DNA of 64,000 nt from Streptomyces tauricus (GCF_014650955.1 NZ_BMVY01000013.1:62001-126000), one strand, 5' to 3'. Shown: positions 52,356 to 61,840, counted from the first letter of the stretch. Notes: generated by a model not told the origin, from the sequence alone. Numbers and translations are program-made.

Positions 52356-53477
52356 GTGTCGAGTCAGACGAGCCCCCAGCAGATCCCGGTCCTCGTCCTC
52401 GCCGGTTTCCTTGGTTCCGGTAAGACCACGCTGCTCAACCATCTCCTGCACCGAAGCGGAGGAAACCGTATCGGTGCCATCGTGAACGACTTCGGTGCCA
52501 TCGAGATCGATGCCATGGCCGTGGCCGGCGCCCTCGGCGACTCCACCGTTTCGCTGGGCAACGGGTGCCTGTGCTGCGCCGTGGACGCCAGTGAACTCGA
52601 TGTGTATCTGGACCGGCTCGCCCGGCCCTCGGCCCGGATGGACGTGATCGTCATCGAGGCGAGCGGTCTCGCCGAGCCCCAGGAGCTGGTGAAGATGCTC
52701 CTGGCCAGCGAGAACCCGCACATCGTCTACGGCGGTCTGGTGGAGGTCGTCGACGCCGCCGAGTTCGACGCCACCCGCGCGAAGCATCCCGAGATCGACC
52801 GGCACCTCGTCATCGCCGACCTGGTCGTCGTCAACAAGGCGGACCGCGCGGCGGACCCCGACCGCGTGATCCGGCTCGTGCGTACGCTCGCCGACGGTGC
52901 CGCTGTCGTACCGGCTTCGTACGGTCGGATCGACCCCGAGTTCCTGTTCGACTGCAGGCCGACCGAGGAACGTATCGGCCAGTTGTCCTTCGACGACCTC
53001 CCTCGCGATGAGGACAGCCATCCCGGCGACCGTGACGAGCACCTCGGTCATCTGCACTCGGCCTACGAGTCCGTCTCCTTCACCTCAGAAGTACCTCTCG
53101 GGCCACGACGGTTGATGGACTTCCTCGACAGCAGGCCCGACGGTCTGTATCGGATCAAGGGGTATGTCGACTTCGGTGCCGCCGACCCCCGTAACCGGTA
53201 CGCCGTACATGCCGTGGGCCGGTTCCTGCGCTTCTATCCGGAGCCCTGGGCCCCGGGTGAGCGGGACGCGCGGCTCACCCAGCTCGTGCTCATCGGGTCC
53301 GGCATCGACGCCGTCGCGCTCGGCAAGGAACTGGAGGCATGCAAGGACGACGCCCCACACGCCGACGAGAGCAGCATGTGGGGCGTCCTGCGGTACGTAC
53401 AGGAGCAGGAAGTGGGGGTAGAGGTGGAGGGGGCAGGTCGGGGTGGTGAGGGCGACCTGCCGGACGGCGGGGCCTAG
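52356..53477 (+). CDS. CobW/COG0523 G3E GTPase (metal chaperone)
   Basis: 373 aa from GTG at 52356 (AGAGAGG upstream). P-loop GFLGSGKTTLLNHLL, metal-binding GNGCLCCAV (CxCC), IEASGLAEP, and NKAD for guanine binding. A His/Asp patch (HPGDRDEHLGHLH) could bind metal. The C-terminal domain follows (RIKGYVDFG, FLRFYPEPW, LVLIGSGID). These GTPases insert Zn, Co or Fe-type metals into client proteins; the metal here is unknown. Its stop codon overlaps that of parC on the other strand. Confidence 0.92.
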   Translation: MSSQTSPQQIPVLVLAGFLGSGKTTLLNHLLHRSGGNRIGAIVNDFGAIEIDAMAVAGALGDSTVSLGNGCLCCAVDASELDVYLDRLARPSARMDVIVIEASGLAEPQELVKMLLASENPHIVYGGLVEVVDAAEFDATRAKHPEIDRHLVIADLVVVNKADRAADPDRVIRLVRTLADGAAVVPASYGRIDPEFLFDCRPTEERIGQLSFDDLPRDEDSHPGDRDEHLGHLHSAYESVSFTSEVPLGPRRLMDFLDSRPDGLYRIKGYVDFGAADPRNRYAVHAVGRFLRFYPEPWAPGERDARLTQLVLIGSGIDAVALGKELEACKDDAPHADESSMWGVLRYVQEQEVGVEVEGAGRGGEGDLPDGGA

Positions 53478-55924
53478 ACCGGGCCCGCCACCACCGACAC
53501 CGTCTTCGCCAGGGAGACACCCGAGCCGTCGCGGCGCGGGTCCATCTCCGGGAGCTCCGCGGGCGTCCCGTCCTTCTGTGCGGCCCGTGCGGGAGCGGGG
53601 CCCGCCCAGGCCAGGCTCAGGCAGTCCTCACCCTTCAGGAACCGCTGGCAGCGCACGCCACCGGTGGCGCGGCCCTTGCGCGGGTACTGGTCGAAGGGCG
53701 TCAGCTTGGCCGTCGTCTGCACCGAGTCGTCCAGGGTGCCGCGCGAACCCGCCACGGTGAAGACCACCGCGTCCACGGCCGGATCGACCGCCGTGAACGA
53801 GATCACCTTGGCCCCGTCCGTGAGCTTCACCCCCGTCATACCGCCCGCCGGCCGGCCCTGCGGGCGGACCTGGGACGCCTGATAGCGCAGCAGCTGCGCG
53901 TCGTCGGTGATGAAGATGAGGTCCTCCTCGCCGGTGCGCAGCTCGGCCGCGCCGACGATCCGGTCACCGTCCTTGAGGGTGATGACCTCCAGCTCTCCCT
54001 TGTTGGACGGATAGTCCGGGACCACACGCTTGACCACACCCTGCTGGGTGCCGAGCGCCAGGCCGGGCGACGACTCGTCGAGCGTCATCAGGCAGACCAC
54101 CTGCTCGTCGCCCTCCAGCGTCAGGAACTCCGAGATCGGCGCGCCCCCGGAGAGGTTGGGCGCCGAGGCGGTCTCCGGCAGCTGCGGGAGGTCGATGACG
54201 TTGAGCCGCAGGAGCCGGCCGCTGGACGTGACCGCGCCGATCTCGCCCTGGGCCGTCGCAGGGACGGCGGAGACGATCAGGTCGTGCTTGACGCGCCTGC
54301 CCTCGTTCTCCCCGAAGGGGTCACCGTTGGCCGTACGCGCGAGCAGTGCCGTGGACGACAGGAGCACCCGGCACGGGTCGTCCGCCACCTGCAGCGGGAC
54401 GGCCGTGGCGGCGGAACCCGCGGACTCCAGCAGCACCGTACGCCGGTCGGTGCCGAACTTCTTGGCCACCGCGGCCAGTTCGGCCGACACCAGCTTGCGC
54501 AGCTCGGCGTCCGAGTCCAGGATGCCGGTCAGCTCGTCGATCTCGCCGTTGAGCCGGTCGCGCTCGGTCTCCAGCTCGATGCGGTCGAACTTGGTCAGGC
54601 GGCGCAGCGGCGTGTCCAGGATGTACTGCGTCTGGATCTCGCTCAGGGAGAAGTGCTCGATCAGGCGCTGCTTGGCCTGGGCGGAGTTCTCACTGGAGCG
54701 GATGAGGCGGATGACCTCGTCGATGTCCAGGAGCGCGACGAGCAGGCCCTCGACCAGGTGCAGCCGGTCGCGCTTCTTGGTGCGGCGGAACTCGCTGCGG
54801 CGGCGCACGACCTCGAAACGGTGGTCGAGGTACACCTCCAGCAGTTCCTTGAGGCCCAGCGTGAGCGGCTGGCCGTCCACCAGCGCCACGTTGTTGATGC
54901 CGAAGGACTCCTCCATCGGCGTCAGTTTGTAGAGCTGCTCCAGGACCGCTTCCGGCACGAAGCCGTTCTTGACCTCGATGACCAGGCGCAGGCCGTGCGA
55001 GCGGTCGGTGAGGTCCTTGACGTCGGCGATGCCCTGCAGCTTCTTCGAGCCGACCAGGTCCTTGATCTTCGCGATCACCTTCTCCGGGCCGACGGTGAAG
55101 GGCAGTTCGGTGACGACGAGGCCCTTGCGGCGAGCCGTCACGTTCTCCACCGACACCGTCGCGCGGATCTTGAAGGTGCCGCGGCCCGATTCGTACGCGT
55201 CCCTGATCCCGGTCAGGCCGACGATCCGGCCGCCGGTGGGCAGGTCGGGGCCCGGGACGTACTTCATGAGCGTTTCGAGATCGGCCCCGGGGTGGCGGAT
55301 CAGATGGCGGGCGGCGGCGATGACCTCACCGAGGTTGTGCGGCGCCATGTTCGTCGCCATGCCGACCGCGATGCCCGACGCGCCGTTGACCAGGAGGTTC
55401 GGATACGCGGCCGGGAGGACCGACGGCTCCTGCTCCTGGCCGTCGTAGTTCGGGGCGAAGTCGACGGTGTTCTCTTCGATCGACTCCGTCATGAGGGAGG
55501 TGGCGTCGGCCATCCTCGCCTCTGTGTACCGCATGGCGGCCGGCGGGTCGTCGTTGCCCAGCGAACCGAAGTTGCCGTGGCCGTCGACCAGGGGCAGCCG
55601 CATGGAAAAGGGCTGGGCCAGGCGGACCAGGGCGTCGTAGATCGACGCGTCGCCGTGGGGGTGGAGCTTACCCATGACCTCGCCGACGACGCGGGCGCAC
55701 TTCACATAGCCGCGGTCGGGGCGGAGCCCCATCTCGTTCATCTGGTAGACGATGCGGCGGTGCACGGGCTTGAGGCCGTCGCGGGCGTCCGGCAGGGCTC
55801 GGGAGTAGATGACCGAGTACGCGTACTCGAGGAAGGAGCCCTGCATCTCGTCGACGACGTCGATGTCGAGGATGCGCTCCTCGAAGTCGTCGGAAGGCGG
55901 GGTCTTCGTGCTGCGGCGGGCCAT
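53474..55924 (-). CDS. parC: DNA topoisomerase IV subunit A
   Basis: 816 aa from ATG at 55924 (AAGGAG upstream). The breakage-reunion domain has RALPDARDGLKPVHRR, GEVMGKLHPHGDASIYDALVRLAQ and the active Tyr in AAMRYTEARM; the C-terminal beta-pinwheel has degenerate GyrA-type boxes. In the quinolone-determining segment the residue equivalent to E. coli GyrA Ser83 is Ala and the Asp87 equivalent is Asp. It is the partner of ParE at 40.2 kb. Confidence 0.94.
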   Translation of the reverse strand: MARRSTKTPPSDDFEERILDIDVVDEMQGSFLEYAYSVIYSRALPDARDGLKPVHRRIVYQMNEMGLRPDRGYVKCARVVGEVMGKLHPHGDASIYDALVRLAQPFSMRLPLVDGHGNFGSLGNDDPPAAMRYTEARMADATSLMTESIEENTVDFAPNYDGQEQEPSVLPAAYPNLLVNGASGIAVGMATNMAPHNLGEVIAAARHLIRHPGADLETLMKYVPGPDLPTGGRIVGLTGIRDAYESGRGTFKIRATVSVENVTARRKGLVVTELPFTVGPEKVIAKIKDLVGSKKLQGIADVKDLTDRSHGLRLVIEVKNGFVPEAVLEQLYKLTPMEESFGINNVALVDGQPLTLGLKELLEVYLDHRFEVVRRRSEFRRTKKRDRLHLVEGLLVALLDIDEVIRLIRSSENSAQAKQRLIEHFSLSEIQTQYILDTPLRRLTKFDRIELETERDRLNGEIDELTGILDSDAELRKLVSAELAAVAKKFGTDRRTVLLESAGSAATAVPLQVADDPCRVLLSSTALLARTANGDPFGENEGRRVKHDLIVSAVPATAQGEIGAVTSSGRLLRLNVIDLPQLPETASAPNLSGGAPISEFLTLEGDEQVVCLMTLDESSPGLALGTQQGVVKRVVPDYPSNKGELEVITLKDGDRIVGAAELRTGEEDLIFITDDAQLLRYQASQVRPQGRPAGGMTGVKLTDGAKVISFTAVDPAVDAVVFTVAGSRGTLDDSVQTTAKLTPFDQYPRKGRATGGVRCQRFLKGEDCLSLAWAGPAPARAAQKDGTPAELPEMDPRRDGSGVSLAKTVSVVAGPV

Positions 55925-56390
55925 CGCTGCTGCGACTCCTTCACAGTCTCTGCCGGGGCATGAACGGGTTCTGACGCGGTCCATTGTGGACCGCAGTACT
56001 GACAACGCGGACCACGACCCGTCCGTACGGGCTTCACGGACCGGGTGCGCGACCGCCCCAACAGGCCCGGTGGGCCGCGGTCGAGGCGGCCCCGGAGGGC
56101 TTCACGAGCGTGGCCCCGGCTGCCCGCGGAGGTCTGAGGACGCTACCGCGTTCCGTTCCCGCGGGGGTGGCGGAGGGGGCTTGTCAGGTGCGGGCCGCGG
56201 GCGGATGCCGGAGTGTGCGTGATCGTACGGCCGTGCGAGATCCGGTGTGTCGGTCGCCCGGGGCCCGAGGACACGCGCGTGCTCGCTCTCGGCGTACCCG
56301 ATGCGGGAACTTCGCCAGCTGTCCGCGCGCTTGCATACAGTGGCACGACTAGCAGGAATTCAGCAGTTTTCCGCGATCGAAGGGACGTAC
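55925..56390. other. Divergent region, parC / M16 peptidase operon
   Basis: 466 bases. GCGGTCCA-TTG-TGGACCGC at 55976-55994 is an 8-bp inverted repeat about 50 bases before parC. TACAGT near 56336 may be a -10 for the peptidase operon. No gene is supported. Confidence 0.45.
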
Positions 56391-57761
56391 ATGCCCATGG
56401 GTCACACGGCCACAGCCGAGGCCGGTTCCGGCGGCCTGACAGCGACCGAGCACCGCCTGGCCAACGGCCTGCGTGTGGTGCTCTCCGAGGACCACCTGAC
56501 CCCGGTCGCGGCGGTGTGCCTCTGGTACGACGTCGGCTCGCGTCACGAGGTCGAGGGCCGCACCGGGCTCGCCCACCTCTTCGAGCACCTGATGTTCCAG
56601 GGTTCCGGCCAGGTGAAGGGCAACGGCCACTTCGAACTGGTCCAGGGAGCGGGCGGTTCGCTCAACGGCACGACGAGTTTCGAGCGCACCAACTATTTCG
56701 AGACCATGCCGACGCACCAGCTGGAGCTCGCTCTCTGGCTGGAGGCCGACCGCATGGGCTCGCTGCTCGCCGCGCTCGACGACGAGTCGATGGAGAACCA
56801 GCGGGACGTCGTCAAGAACGAGCGCAGGCAGCGCTACGACAACGTCCCCTACGGCACCGCCTTCGAGAAGCTGACCGCCCTCGCGTACCCGGAGGGCCAT
56901 CCCTACCACCACACCCCGATCGGGTCGATGGCCGACCTGGACGCGGCCACCCTCGAGGACGCGCGCGCGTTCTTCCGCACCTACTACGCGCCCAACAACG
57001 CCGTGCTGTCGATCGTCGGGGACATCGACCCGGAGCAGACGCTCGCCTGGGTCGAGAAGTACTTCGGTTCCATCGCGGGACACGACGGCAAGCCCGCCCC
57101 GCGCGACGGCTCGCTCCCGGAGACCATGGGCGGGCAGTTGCGCGAGGTCGTCGAGGAGGAGGTCCCGGCCCGCGCGCTGATGGCCGCCTACCGGCTGCCG
57201 GAGGACGGCACGCGCGCGTCGGACGCAGCCGACCTCGCCCTGACCGTGCTCGGCGGCGGCGAGTCGTCCCGGCTCTACAACCGGCTCGTACGCCGTGACC
57301 GCACCGCCGTCGCGGCCGGGTTCGGCCTGCTGCGCCTCGCCGGAGCACCCTCCCTGGGGTGGCTCGACGTGAAGACGTCCGGCGACGTCGAGGTCCCGGT
57401 CATCGAGGCCGCCGTCGACGAGGAGCTCGCCCGGTTCGCCGCGGAGGGCCCCACGGCCGAGGAGATGGAGCGGGCCCAGGCCCAGTTGGAGCGCGAGTGG
57501 CTGGACCGGCTCGGCACGGTCGCGGGCCGCGCCGACGAACTGTGCCGGTACGCGGTCCTGTTCGGCGACCCCCAGCTCGCCCTGACCGCCGTGCAGCGCG
57601 TCCTCGACATCACCGCGGAGGAGGTCCAGGAGGTCGCCAAGGCCCGTCTGCGCCCCGACAACCGCGCGGTGCTGGTCTACGAGCCGATCGCCCCGGACGA
57701 GACCGACGCGCCCGAAGAGACCGGCGCCGCTGACAACACCGACGAGGAGGCGGCCAAGTGA
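56391..57761 (+). CDS. M16 zinc peptidase, catalytic subunit
   Basis: 456 aa from ATG at 56391 (AAGGGA upstream). The inverted zinc motif HxxEH is seen in TGLAHLFEHLMF, with the distal Glu in ENQRDVVKNERRQRYDN. There is no signal peptide, so it is cytoplasmic or uses another route. Its stop overlaps the next start (GTGA). As in other M16B pairs it should form a heterodimer with the downstream inactive homologue, cleaving small or unfolded peptides. Confidence 0.93.
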   Translation: MPMGHTATAEAGSGGLTATEHRLANGLRVVLSEDHLTPVAAVCLWYDVGSRHEVEGRTGLAHLFEHLMFQGSGQVKGNGHFELVQGAGGSLNGTTSFERTNYFETMPTHQLELALWLEADRMGSLLAALDDESMENQRDVVKNERRQRYDNVPYGTAFEKLTALAYPEGHPYHHTPIGSMADLDAATLEDARAFFRTYYAPNNAVLSIVGDIDPEQTLAWVEKYFGSIAGHDGKPAPRDGSLPETMGGQLREVVEEEVPARALMAAYRLPEDGTRASDAADLALTVLGGGESSRLYNRLVRRDRTAVAAGFGLLRLAGAPSLGWLDVKTSGDVEVPVIEAAVDEELARFAAEGPTAEEMERAQAQLEREWLDRLGTVAGRADELCRYAVLFGDPQLALTAVQRVLDITAEEVQEVAKARLRPDNRAVLVYEPIAPDETDAPEETGAADNTDEEAAK

Positions 57762-59146
57762 CCGAGCTCGCCACGATGGAGTTCCACCCGCAGCCCCAGG
57801 CCGGCGAGGCCAGGCCCTGGGCCTTCCCGGCGCCCGAGCGCGGCACCCTCGGCAACGGCCTGACGCTGCTGCGCTGCCACCGCCCCGGCCAGCAGGTCGT
57901 CGCCGTGGAGATCCTTCTGGACGCCCCGCTGGAGGCCGAGCCCAAGGGCCTCGACGGCATCGCCACGATCATGGCCCGGGCCTTCTCGGAGGGCACCGAC
58001 AAGCACTCCGCCGAGGAGTTCGCCGCCGAGCTGGAGCGCTGCGGCGCCACGCTCGACGCCCACGCGGACCACCCCGGCGTACGGCTCAGCCTCGAAGTCC
58101 CCGTCTCCCGCCTGCCCAAGGCGCTCGGCCTGCTCGCCGACGCCCTGCGGGCACCCGCGTTCGAGGACGGCGAGATCGAGCGGCTGGTGCGCAACCGGCT
58201 CGACGAGATCCCGCACGAGACCGCCAACCCGGCCCGGCGGGCCGCCAAGGAGCTGTCCCGGCAGCTCTTCCCGGCGGACTCCCGCATGTCGCGTCCGCGC
58301 CAGGGCACCGAGGAGACGGTCACCGCGATCGACTCGGCGGCCGTGCGCAGCTTCTACGAGAAGCACGTACGTCCCGCCACGGCCACCGCGGTCGTCGTCG
58401 GGGACCTCACGGACGTCGACCTCGACGCGCTGCTCGGGGACACGCTCGGCACCTGGACCGGATCGCAGGCCCAGGCACGTCCCGTGCCCTCGGTGACCGC
58501 CGACGACACCGGCCGCGTGATCATCGTCGACCGGCCCGGAGCCGTCCAGACGCAGCTGCTCATCGGCCGCGTCGGCGCGGACCGGCACGACCGCGTGTGG
58601 CCGGCCCAGGTGCTCGGCACGTACTGCCTCGGTGGCACCCTCACCTCCCGCCTGGACCGCGTCCTGCGCGAGGAGAAGGGATACACCTACGGTGTGCGGG
58701 CGTTCGGCCAGGTGCTGCGCTCCGCCCCGGACGGGACGGGCATCTCGATGCTCGCCATCAGCGGCTCCGTGGACACCCCGAACACCGGCCCGGCGCTCGA
58801 CGACCTGTGGAAGGTGCTGCGCACCCTGGCCGCCGAGGGCCTGACGGACGCCGAGCGCGACGTCGCCGTGCAGAACCTGGTGGGGGTGGCGCCCCTGAAG
58901 TACGAGACCGCGGGCGCCGTCGCGGGCACGCTCGCCGACCAGGTCGAGCAGCACCTGCCGGACGACTTCCAGGCGACGCTGTACAAGCAGCTCGCCGCGA
59001 CCGGCACCGTGGAGGCCACCGCGGCCGCCGTGAACGCGTTCCCGGTGGACCGTCTGGTGACCGTCCTCGTCGGTGACGCCGCGCAGATCGAAGAGCCCGT
59101 CAGGGCCCTCGGTGTCGGCGAAGTCAGCGTCGTGACAGCCGAGTAG
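57758..59146 (+). CDS. M16 peptidase-like, non-catalytic partner subunit
   Basis: 462 aa. It has the same fold as its neighbour (LGNGLTLLRCHRPGQQVVAVEILLD, LGTYCLGGTLTSRLDRVLREEKGYTYGVRAF) but no HxxEH in the N-terminal domain. The R/Y pair typical of the substrate-binding subunit is in EEKGYTYGVRAF. It starts four bases before the upstream stop, so production of both subunits is coupled. Confidence 0.9.
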   Translation: MTELATMEFHPQPQAGEARPWAFPAPERGTLGNGLTLLRCHRPGQQVVAVEILLDAPLEAEPKGLDGIATIMARAFSEGTDKHSAEEFAAELERCGATLDAHADHPGVRLSLEVPVSRLPKALGLLADALRAPAFEDGEIERLVRNRLDEIPHETANPARRAAKELSRQLFPADSRMSRPRQGTEETVTAIDSAAVRSFYEKHVRPATATAVVVGDLTDVDLDALLGDTLGTWTGSQAQARPVPSVTADDTGRVIIVDRPGAVQTQLLIGRVGADRHDRVWPAQVLGTYCLGGTLTSRLDRVLREEKGYTYGVRAFGQVLRSAPDGTGISMLAISGSVDTPNTGPALDDLWKVLRTLAAEGLTDAERDVAVQNLVGVAPLKYETAGAVAGTLADQVEQHLPDDFQATLYKQLAATGTVEATAAAVNAFPVDRLVTVLVGDAAQIEEPVRALGVGEVSVVTAE

Positions 59147-59180
59147 GGACCTGTGACCGCGCAGGGGCCCGCAACGGCCG

Positions 59181-59213
59181 GGGCCCGGGTGACCGTACGA
59201 GTCACCCGGGCCC
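59181..59213 (+). terminator. Terminator after M16 operon
   Basis: GGGCCCGGGTGAC (59181-59193) pairs with GTCACCCGGGCCC (59201-59213) across CGTACGA and is followed by TTT. Confidence 0.88.
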
Positions 59214-59385
59214 TTTCCTGTCCGTCTTCGCCCATGGTTTGTCCGTATTGCAGGGAAGTTGCCTGTCTGCCCTGTGGCATGCGCTACAAAAATGGTGATC
59301 CGTTTGTCGAATGAAAGAGGCGCCGCTTAGCGTCGGTCCGGCTGTTCGTCAGGCACTGCGCCGCGTCCGCGGCACCGGACAGTCA

Positions 59386-59517
59386 TCGCCGAGTCCCCGC
59401 ATGGCGCGAGCCAGGGGAGCCGGGGACCCACGTCCCTGGGGTGAATCGGACGCCCTTCCCGGAGGGGTCCGTAGGAGACCTTCCTGCTCCGAACCCGTCA
59501 GCTAACCCGGTAGGCGA
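59386..59517 (+). promoter_or_regulatory. c-di-AMP riboswitch (ydaO-yuaA class)
   Basis: The conserved ydaO features are present in order: GCCGAGTCC, GAGCCAGGGGAGCCGGGGACCCA, GGGGTGAATC, and the 3' block GAACCCGTCAGCTAACCCGGTAGGC. TCGCC (59386-59390) pairs with GGCGA (59513-59517) as P1. It ends just before a GGAAGGAAAGG ribosome site of the M23 peptidase gene. In Streptomyces this riboswitch class controls cell-wall hydrolase genes. Confidence 0.92.
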
Positions 59518-59543
59518 GAAGGAAGGAAAGGACCAGCCACTTC

Positions 59544-60317
59544 ATGGCGTTCACCCGCGCCACGGGGAAGCACCGTCTTCCCAGCCGCATGACGCGCACG
59601 ACCCGCAGGACCGTCGGCGTCGCCGCCCTGGCCACCACCGGTGTCGTGGGCACGCTGGCCGCCCCGGCGTTCGCCGCCGAGAGCGAGATCGAGCAGACCG
59701 GCCCCCTCAAGGCCGTCACCATGGGTGACACGGTCGCCCAGGAGATCGACGCCCAGGCCGTCGCCCAGCGCCAGGCCGCCGAACAGGCCGCCGCCCGCGA
59801 GAAGGCCGAGGCCGCCGCGAAGAAGCGCGCGGAGGAAGCCAGGGCGAAGGCCGAGAAGGAGCGCGAGGCGAAGGCCCGCGCCGCCCGCGAGGCCGAGCGC
59901 AAGCGCCTCAACGCCTACACCGCGCCGATCGCCGGCTCGTACGTCTCCACCTCGTACCAGGCCGGTGGCGGCGTCTGGTCCTCCGGCAGCCACACCGGCA
60001 TCGACTTCCACGCCGCCAGCGGCACCGCCGTGCACGCGGTGGGCTCCGGCACCGTCGTGGAGGCCGGCTGGGGCGGCTCCTACGGCAACCAGATCGTCAT
60101 CAAGATGGTTGACGGCACGTACACCCAGTACGGGCACCTGTCGTCCATCGGTGTCTCCGTCGGCCAGACGGTCACTCCGGGGCAGCAGATAGCCCTCTCC
60201 GGGGCGACCGGCAACGTCACGGGGGCGCACCTGCACTTCGAGGCGCGTACGACCGCGGAGTACGGATCCGACATGGACCCCGTCGCGTACCTCCGCGGGC
60301 ACGGCGTGAACGTCTGA
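59544..60317 (+). CDS. Secreted M23 cell-wall endopeptidase
   Basis: 257 aa. The signal peptide (RTVGVAALATTGVVGTLAAPAFAA) is followed by a long Ala/Glu/Lys/Arg coiled coil (AQAVAQRQAAEQAAAREKAEAAAKKRAEEARAK) and a C-terminal LytM domain with zinc ligands in SGSHTGIDFHA and GAHLHFEAR. It cuts peptidoglycan cross-links outside the membrane. It sits directly behind a c-di-AMP riboswitch, so its expression should fall as c-di-AMP rises, as described for rpfA in Streptomyces. Confidence 0.94.
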   Translation: MAFTRATGKHRLPSRMTRTTRRTVGVAALATTGVVGTLAAPAFAAESEIEQTGPLKAVTMGDTVAQEIDAQAVAQRQAAEQAAAREKAEAAAKKRAEEARAKAEKEREAKARAAREAERKRLNAYTAPIAGSYVSTSYQAGGGVWSSGSHTGIDFHAASGTAVHAVGSGTVVEAGWGGSYGNQIVIKMVDGTYTQYGHLSSIGVSVGQTVTPGQQIALSGATGNVTGAHLHFEARTTAEYGSDMDPVAYLRGHGVNV

Positions 60318-60363
60318 CCGCACGGCACCCGCACAGCGCTTCCGCACGACACCGCACCTCCGT

Positions 60364-60396
60364 CGAAGGCCCCGGCTCATCGAGCCGGGGCCTTCG
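60364..60396 (+). terminator. Terminator after M23 gene
   Basis: CGAAGGCCCCGGCTC (60364-60378) pairs with GAGCCGGGGCCTTCG (60382-60396), loop ATC. Confidence 0.88.
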
Positions 60397-60469
60397 CGCG
60401 TTCGGACGGCTTCGGGTCACTTTCGTACCGGACTACTGCCTGTTCAGAAGCGCGGTGTGTCCAAAAAAT

Positions 60470-60479
60470 ATCCATGGAT
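60470..60479. promoter_or_regulatory. Palindrome upstream of GntR gene
   Basis: ATCCATGGAT is a perfect 10-bp palindrome in an AT-rich stretch about 100 bases before the GntR start; a possible autoregulatory site. Confidence 0.3.
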
Positions 60480-60576
60480 TCCCGGCTGCCTTCGGAATTT
60501 CCCGTTCTCTGCAATAGAGTCACCGAACAAGCGTCAATCGACCGCGTTTCGCGGGGATTAAGGCGGAGGTCCGGTC

Positions 60577-61269
60577 ATGCGTATTCCCGCGCGCTCGGTA
60601 TGCACGGCGATCCGGGACGACATCGTCGCGGGTGTCTACGAGCGCGGCAGCCGGCTCACCGAAGAACTGCTCGCGCGCCGCTACGGTGTCTCGCGGGTCC
60701 CTGTGCGCGAGGCGCTGCGCACCCTGGAGGCGGAGGGCTTCGTGGTCACCCGCCGGCACGCGGGCGCGTGCGTCGCGGAACCCACGGAGCAGGAGGCCGC
60801 CGACCTCCTGGAGATGCGCGTGCTGCTGGAGCCGCTGGGCGCCGCCCGTGCCGCCCAGCGCCGCACCGAGGCCCATCTCAAGGTGCTGCGCGGCCTGGTC
60901 AGGCTTGGCCAGGAGCGGGCCAGGCGGGGCAACAGCGAGGATCTGCGCTCGCTCGGCGGCTGGTTCCACGAGACGCTCGTACAGGCCTCGGGCAGCCCGG
61001 CGCTGACCTCGACGCTCGGCCAGCTGCGGCACAAGATCGCCTGGATGTACTCGGTCGAGGCGCCCGCGCACCCCGCCGAGTCCTGGACCGAGCACGGGGC
61101 CATCGTGGACGCCGTGGCCCGCGGTGACAGCGACCGCGCCAGGGCGATCACGGCCCTGCACACCGAGCGGGCGATGTCCGCGCACCGGCTGCGCTTTCCG
61201 GGCGGGGAGCGCGTCGAGCGTGTGAGGACTTCGCAACATCCCGTAAACACAGCGGGCCTGCGGCATTAA
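60577..61269 (+). CDS. GntR/FadR-family regulator (FCD domain)
   Basis: 230 aa; ATG at 60577 with GGAGGT upstream. The winged HTH is AIRDDIVAGVYERGSRLTEELLARRYGVSRVPVREALRTLEAEGFV. The FCD effector domain is all-helical (LLEMRVLLEPLGAARAA, WFHETLVQASGSPALTSTL, WTEHGAIVDAVARGDSDRARAI). Such regulators bind carboxylates or sugar acids. It is convergent with ptsH across a shared terminator; its target is unknown. Confidence 0.9.
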   Translation: MRIPARSVCTAIRDDIVAGVYERGSRLTEELLARRYGVSRVPVREALRTLEAEGFVVTRRHAGACVAEPTEQEAADLLEMRVLLEPLGAARAAQRRTEAHLKVLRGLVRLGQERARRGNSEDLRSLGGWFHETLVQASGSPALTSTLGQLRHKIAWMYSVEAPAHPAESWTEHGAIVDAVARGDSDRARAITALHTERAMSAHRLRFPGGERVERVRTSQHPVNTAGLRH

Positions 61270-61433
61270 CAGAAGCACCGTATACAAAGAGGGATATTCG
61301 GCGGGGCCCTATTTCTGGTGCCCTTTTCTTCTGCGTGCCCCGAATTGCGGAGCACGTCATTTCCGTGCGCGCGGCGGGCGGAAATCGATACGCCACACAC
61401 GGGAAAAGAACGGCCCCGGTACCGGGTACGCGA

Positions 61434-61480
61434 ACGGCGGAGCCGCGTCGCCCGGGGTGTGGGTGACGCGGCTCCGCCGT
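61434..61480. terminator. Bidirectional terminator, GntR gene / ptsH
   Basis: ACGGCGGAGCCGCGTC (61434-61449) pairs with GACGCGGCTCCGCCGT (61465-61480) across a 15-nt loop, between convergent genes. Confidence 0.85.
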
Positions 61481-61558
61481 ACGGGATCCGCCGGGACCGA
61501 CGGGATCCGGGATCCGCCGGAATCCCGGAGACCCTAGGAGGCCGAGGGGACCTGAGGG

Positions 61559-61840
61559 TCAGACCGTCTCGGGAAGCTCGTCGAGACCTTCGGCGACCAG
61601 CTTGGCCAGACGGTCGAGCGCGGCGTCCGCGCCCTCGGCGTCGGAGGCCAGGACGATCTCCTCGCCGCCCTGGGCGCCGAGGCCGAGGACCGCGAGCATG
61701 GACGCGGCGTTGACGGGGTTGCCGTCGGCCTTGGCGATCGTCACGGGGACGCCGGTGGCCGTGGCCGCCCGGACGAAGATGGAGGCGGGACGGGCGTGCA
61801 GGCCCTCGGCCCAGCCGACGTTGACGCGGCGCTCAGCCAT
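61559..61840 (-). CDS. ptsH: HPr phosphocarrier of the sugar phosphotransferase system
   Basis: 93 aa from ATG at 61840 (GAAGGGC upstream). The phosphorylated His is in GLHARPASIFV (about residue 15) and the regulatory Ser region in NAASMLAVLGLGA (about residue 46). It passes phosphate from enzyme I to sugar EIIA domains. A DasR-type dre site lies just upstream, linking it to N-acetylglucosamine control. Confidence 0.96.
   Translation of the reverse strand: MAERRVNVGWAEGLHARPASIFVRAATATGVPVTIAKADGNPVNAASMLAVLGLGAQGGEEIVLASDAEGADAALDRLAKLVAEGLDELPETV

Noticed and set aside
61500..61540. Repeated GGGATCCG near the end of ptsH as an attachment site
   Set aside because: The copies are only 8-10 bases long, overlap one another, and there is no integrase or tRNA nearby.
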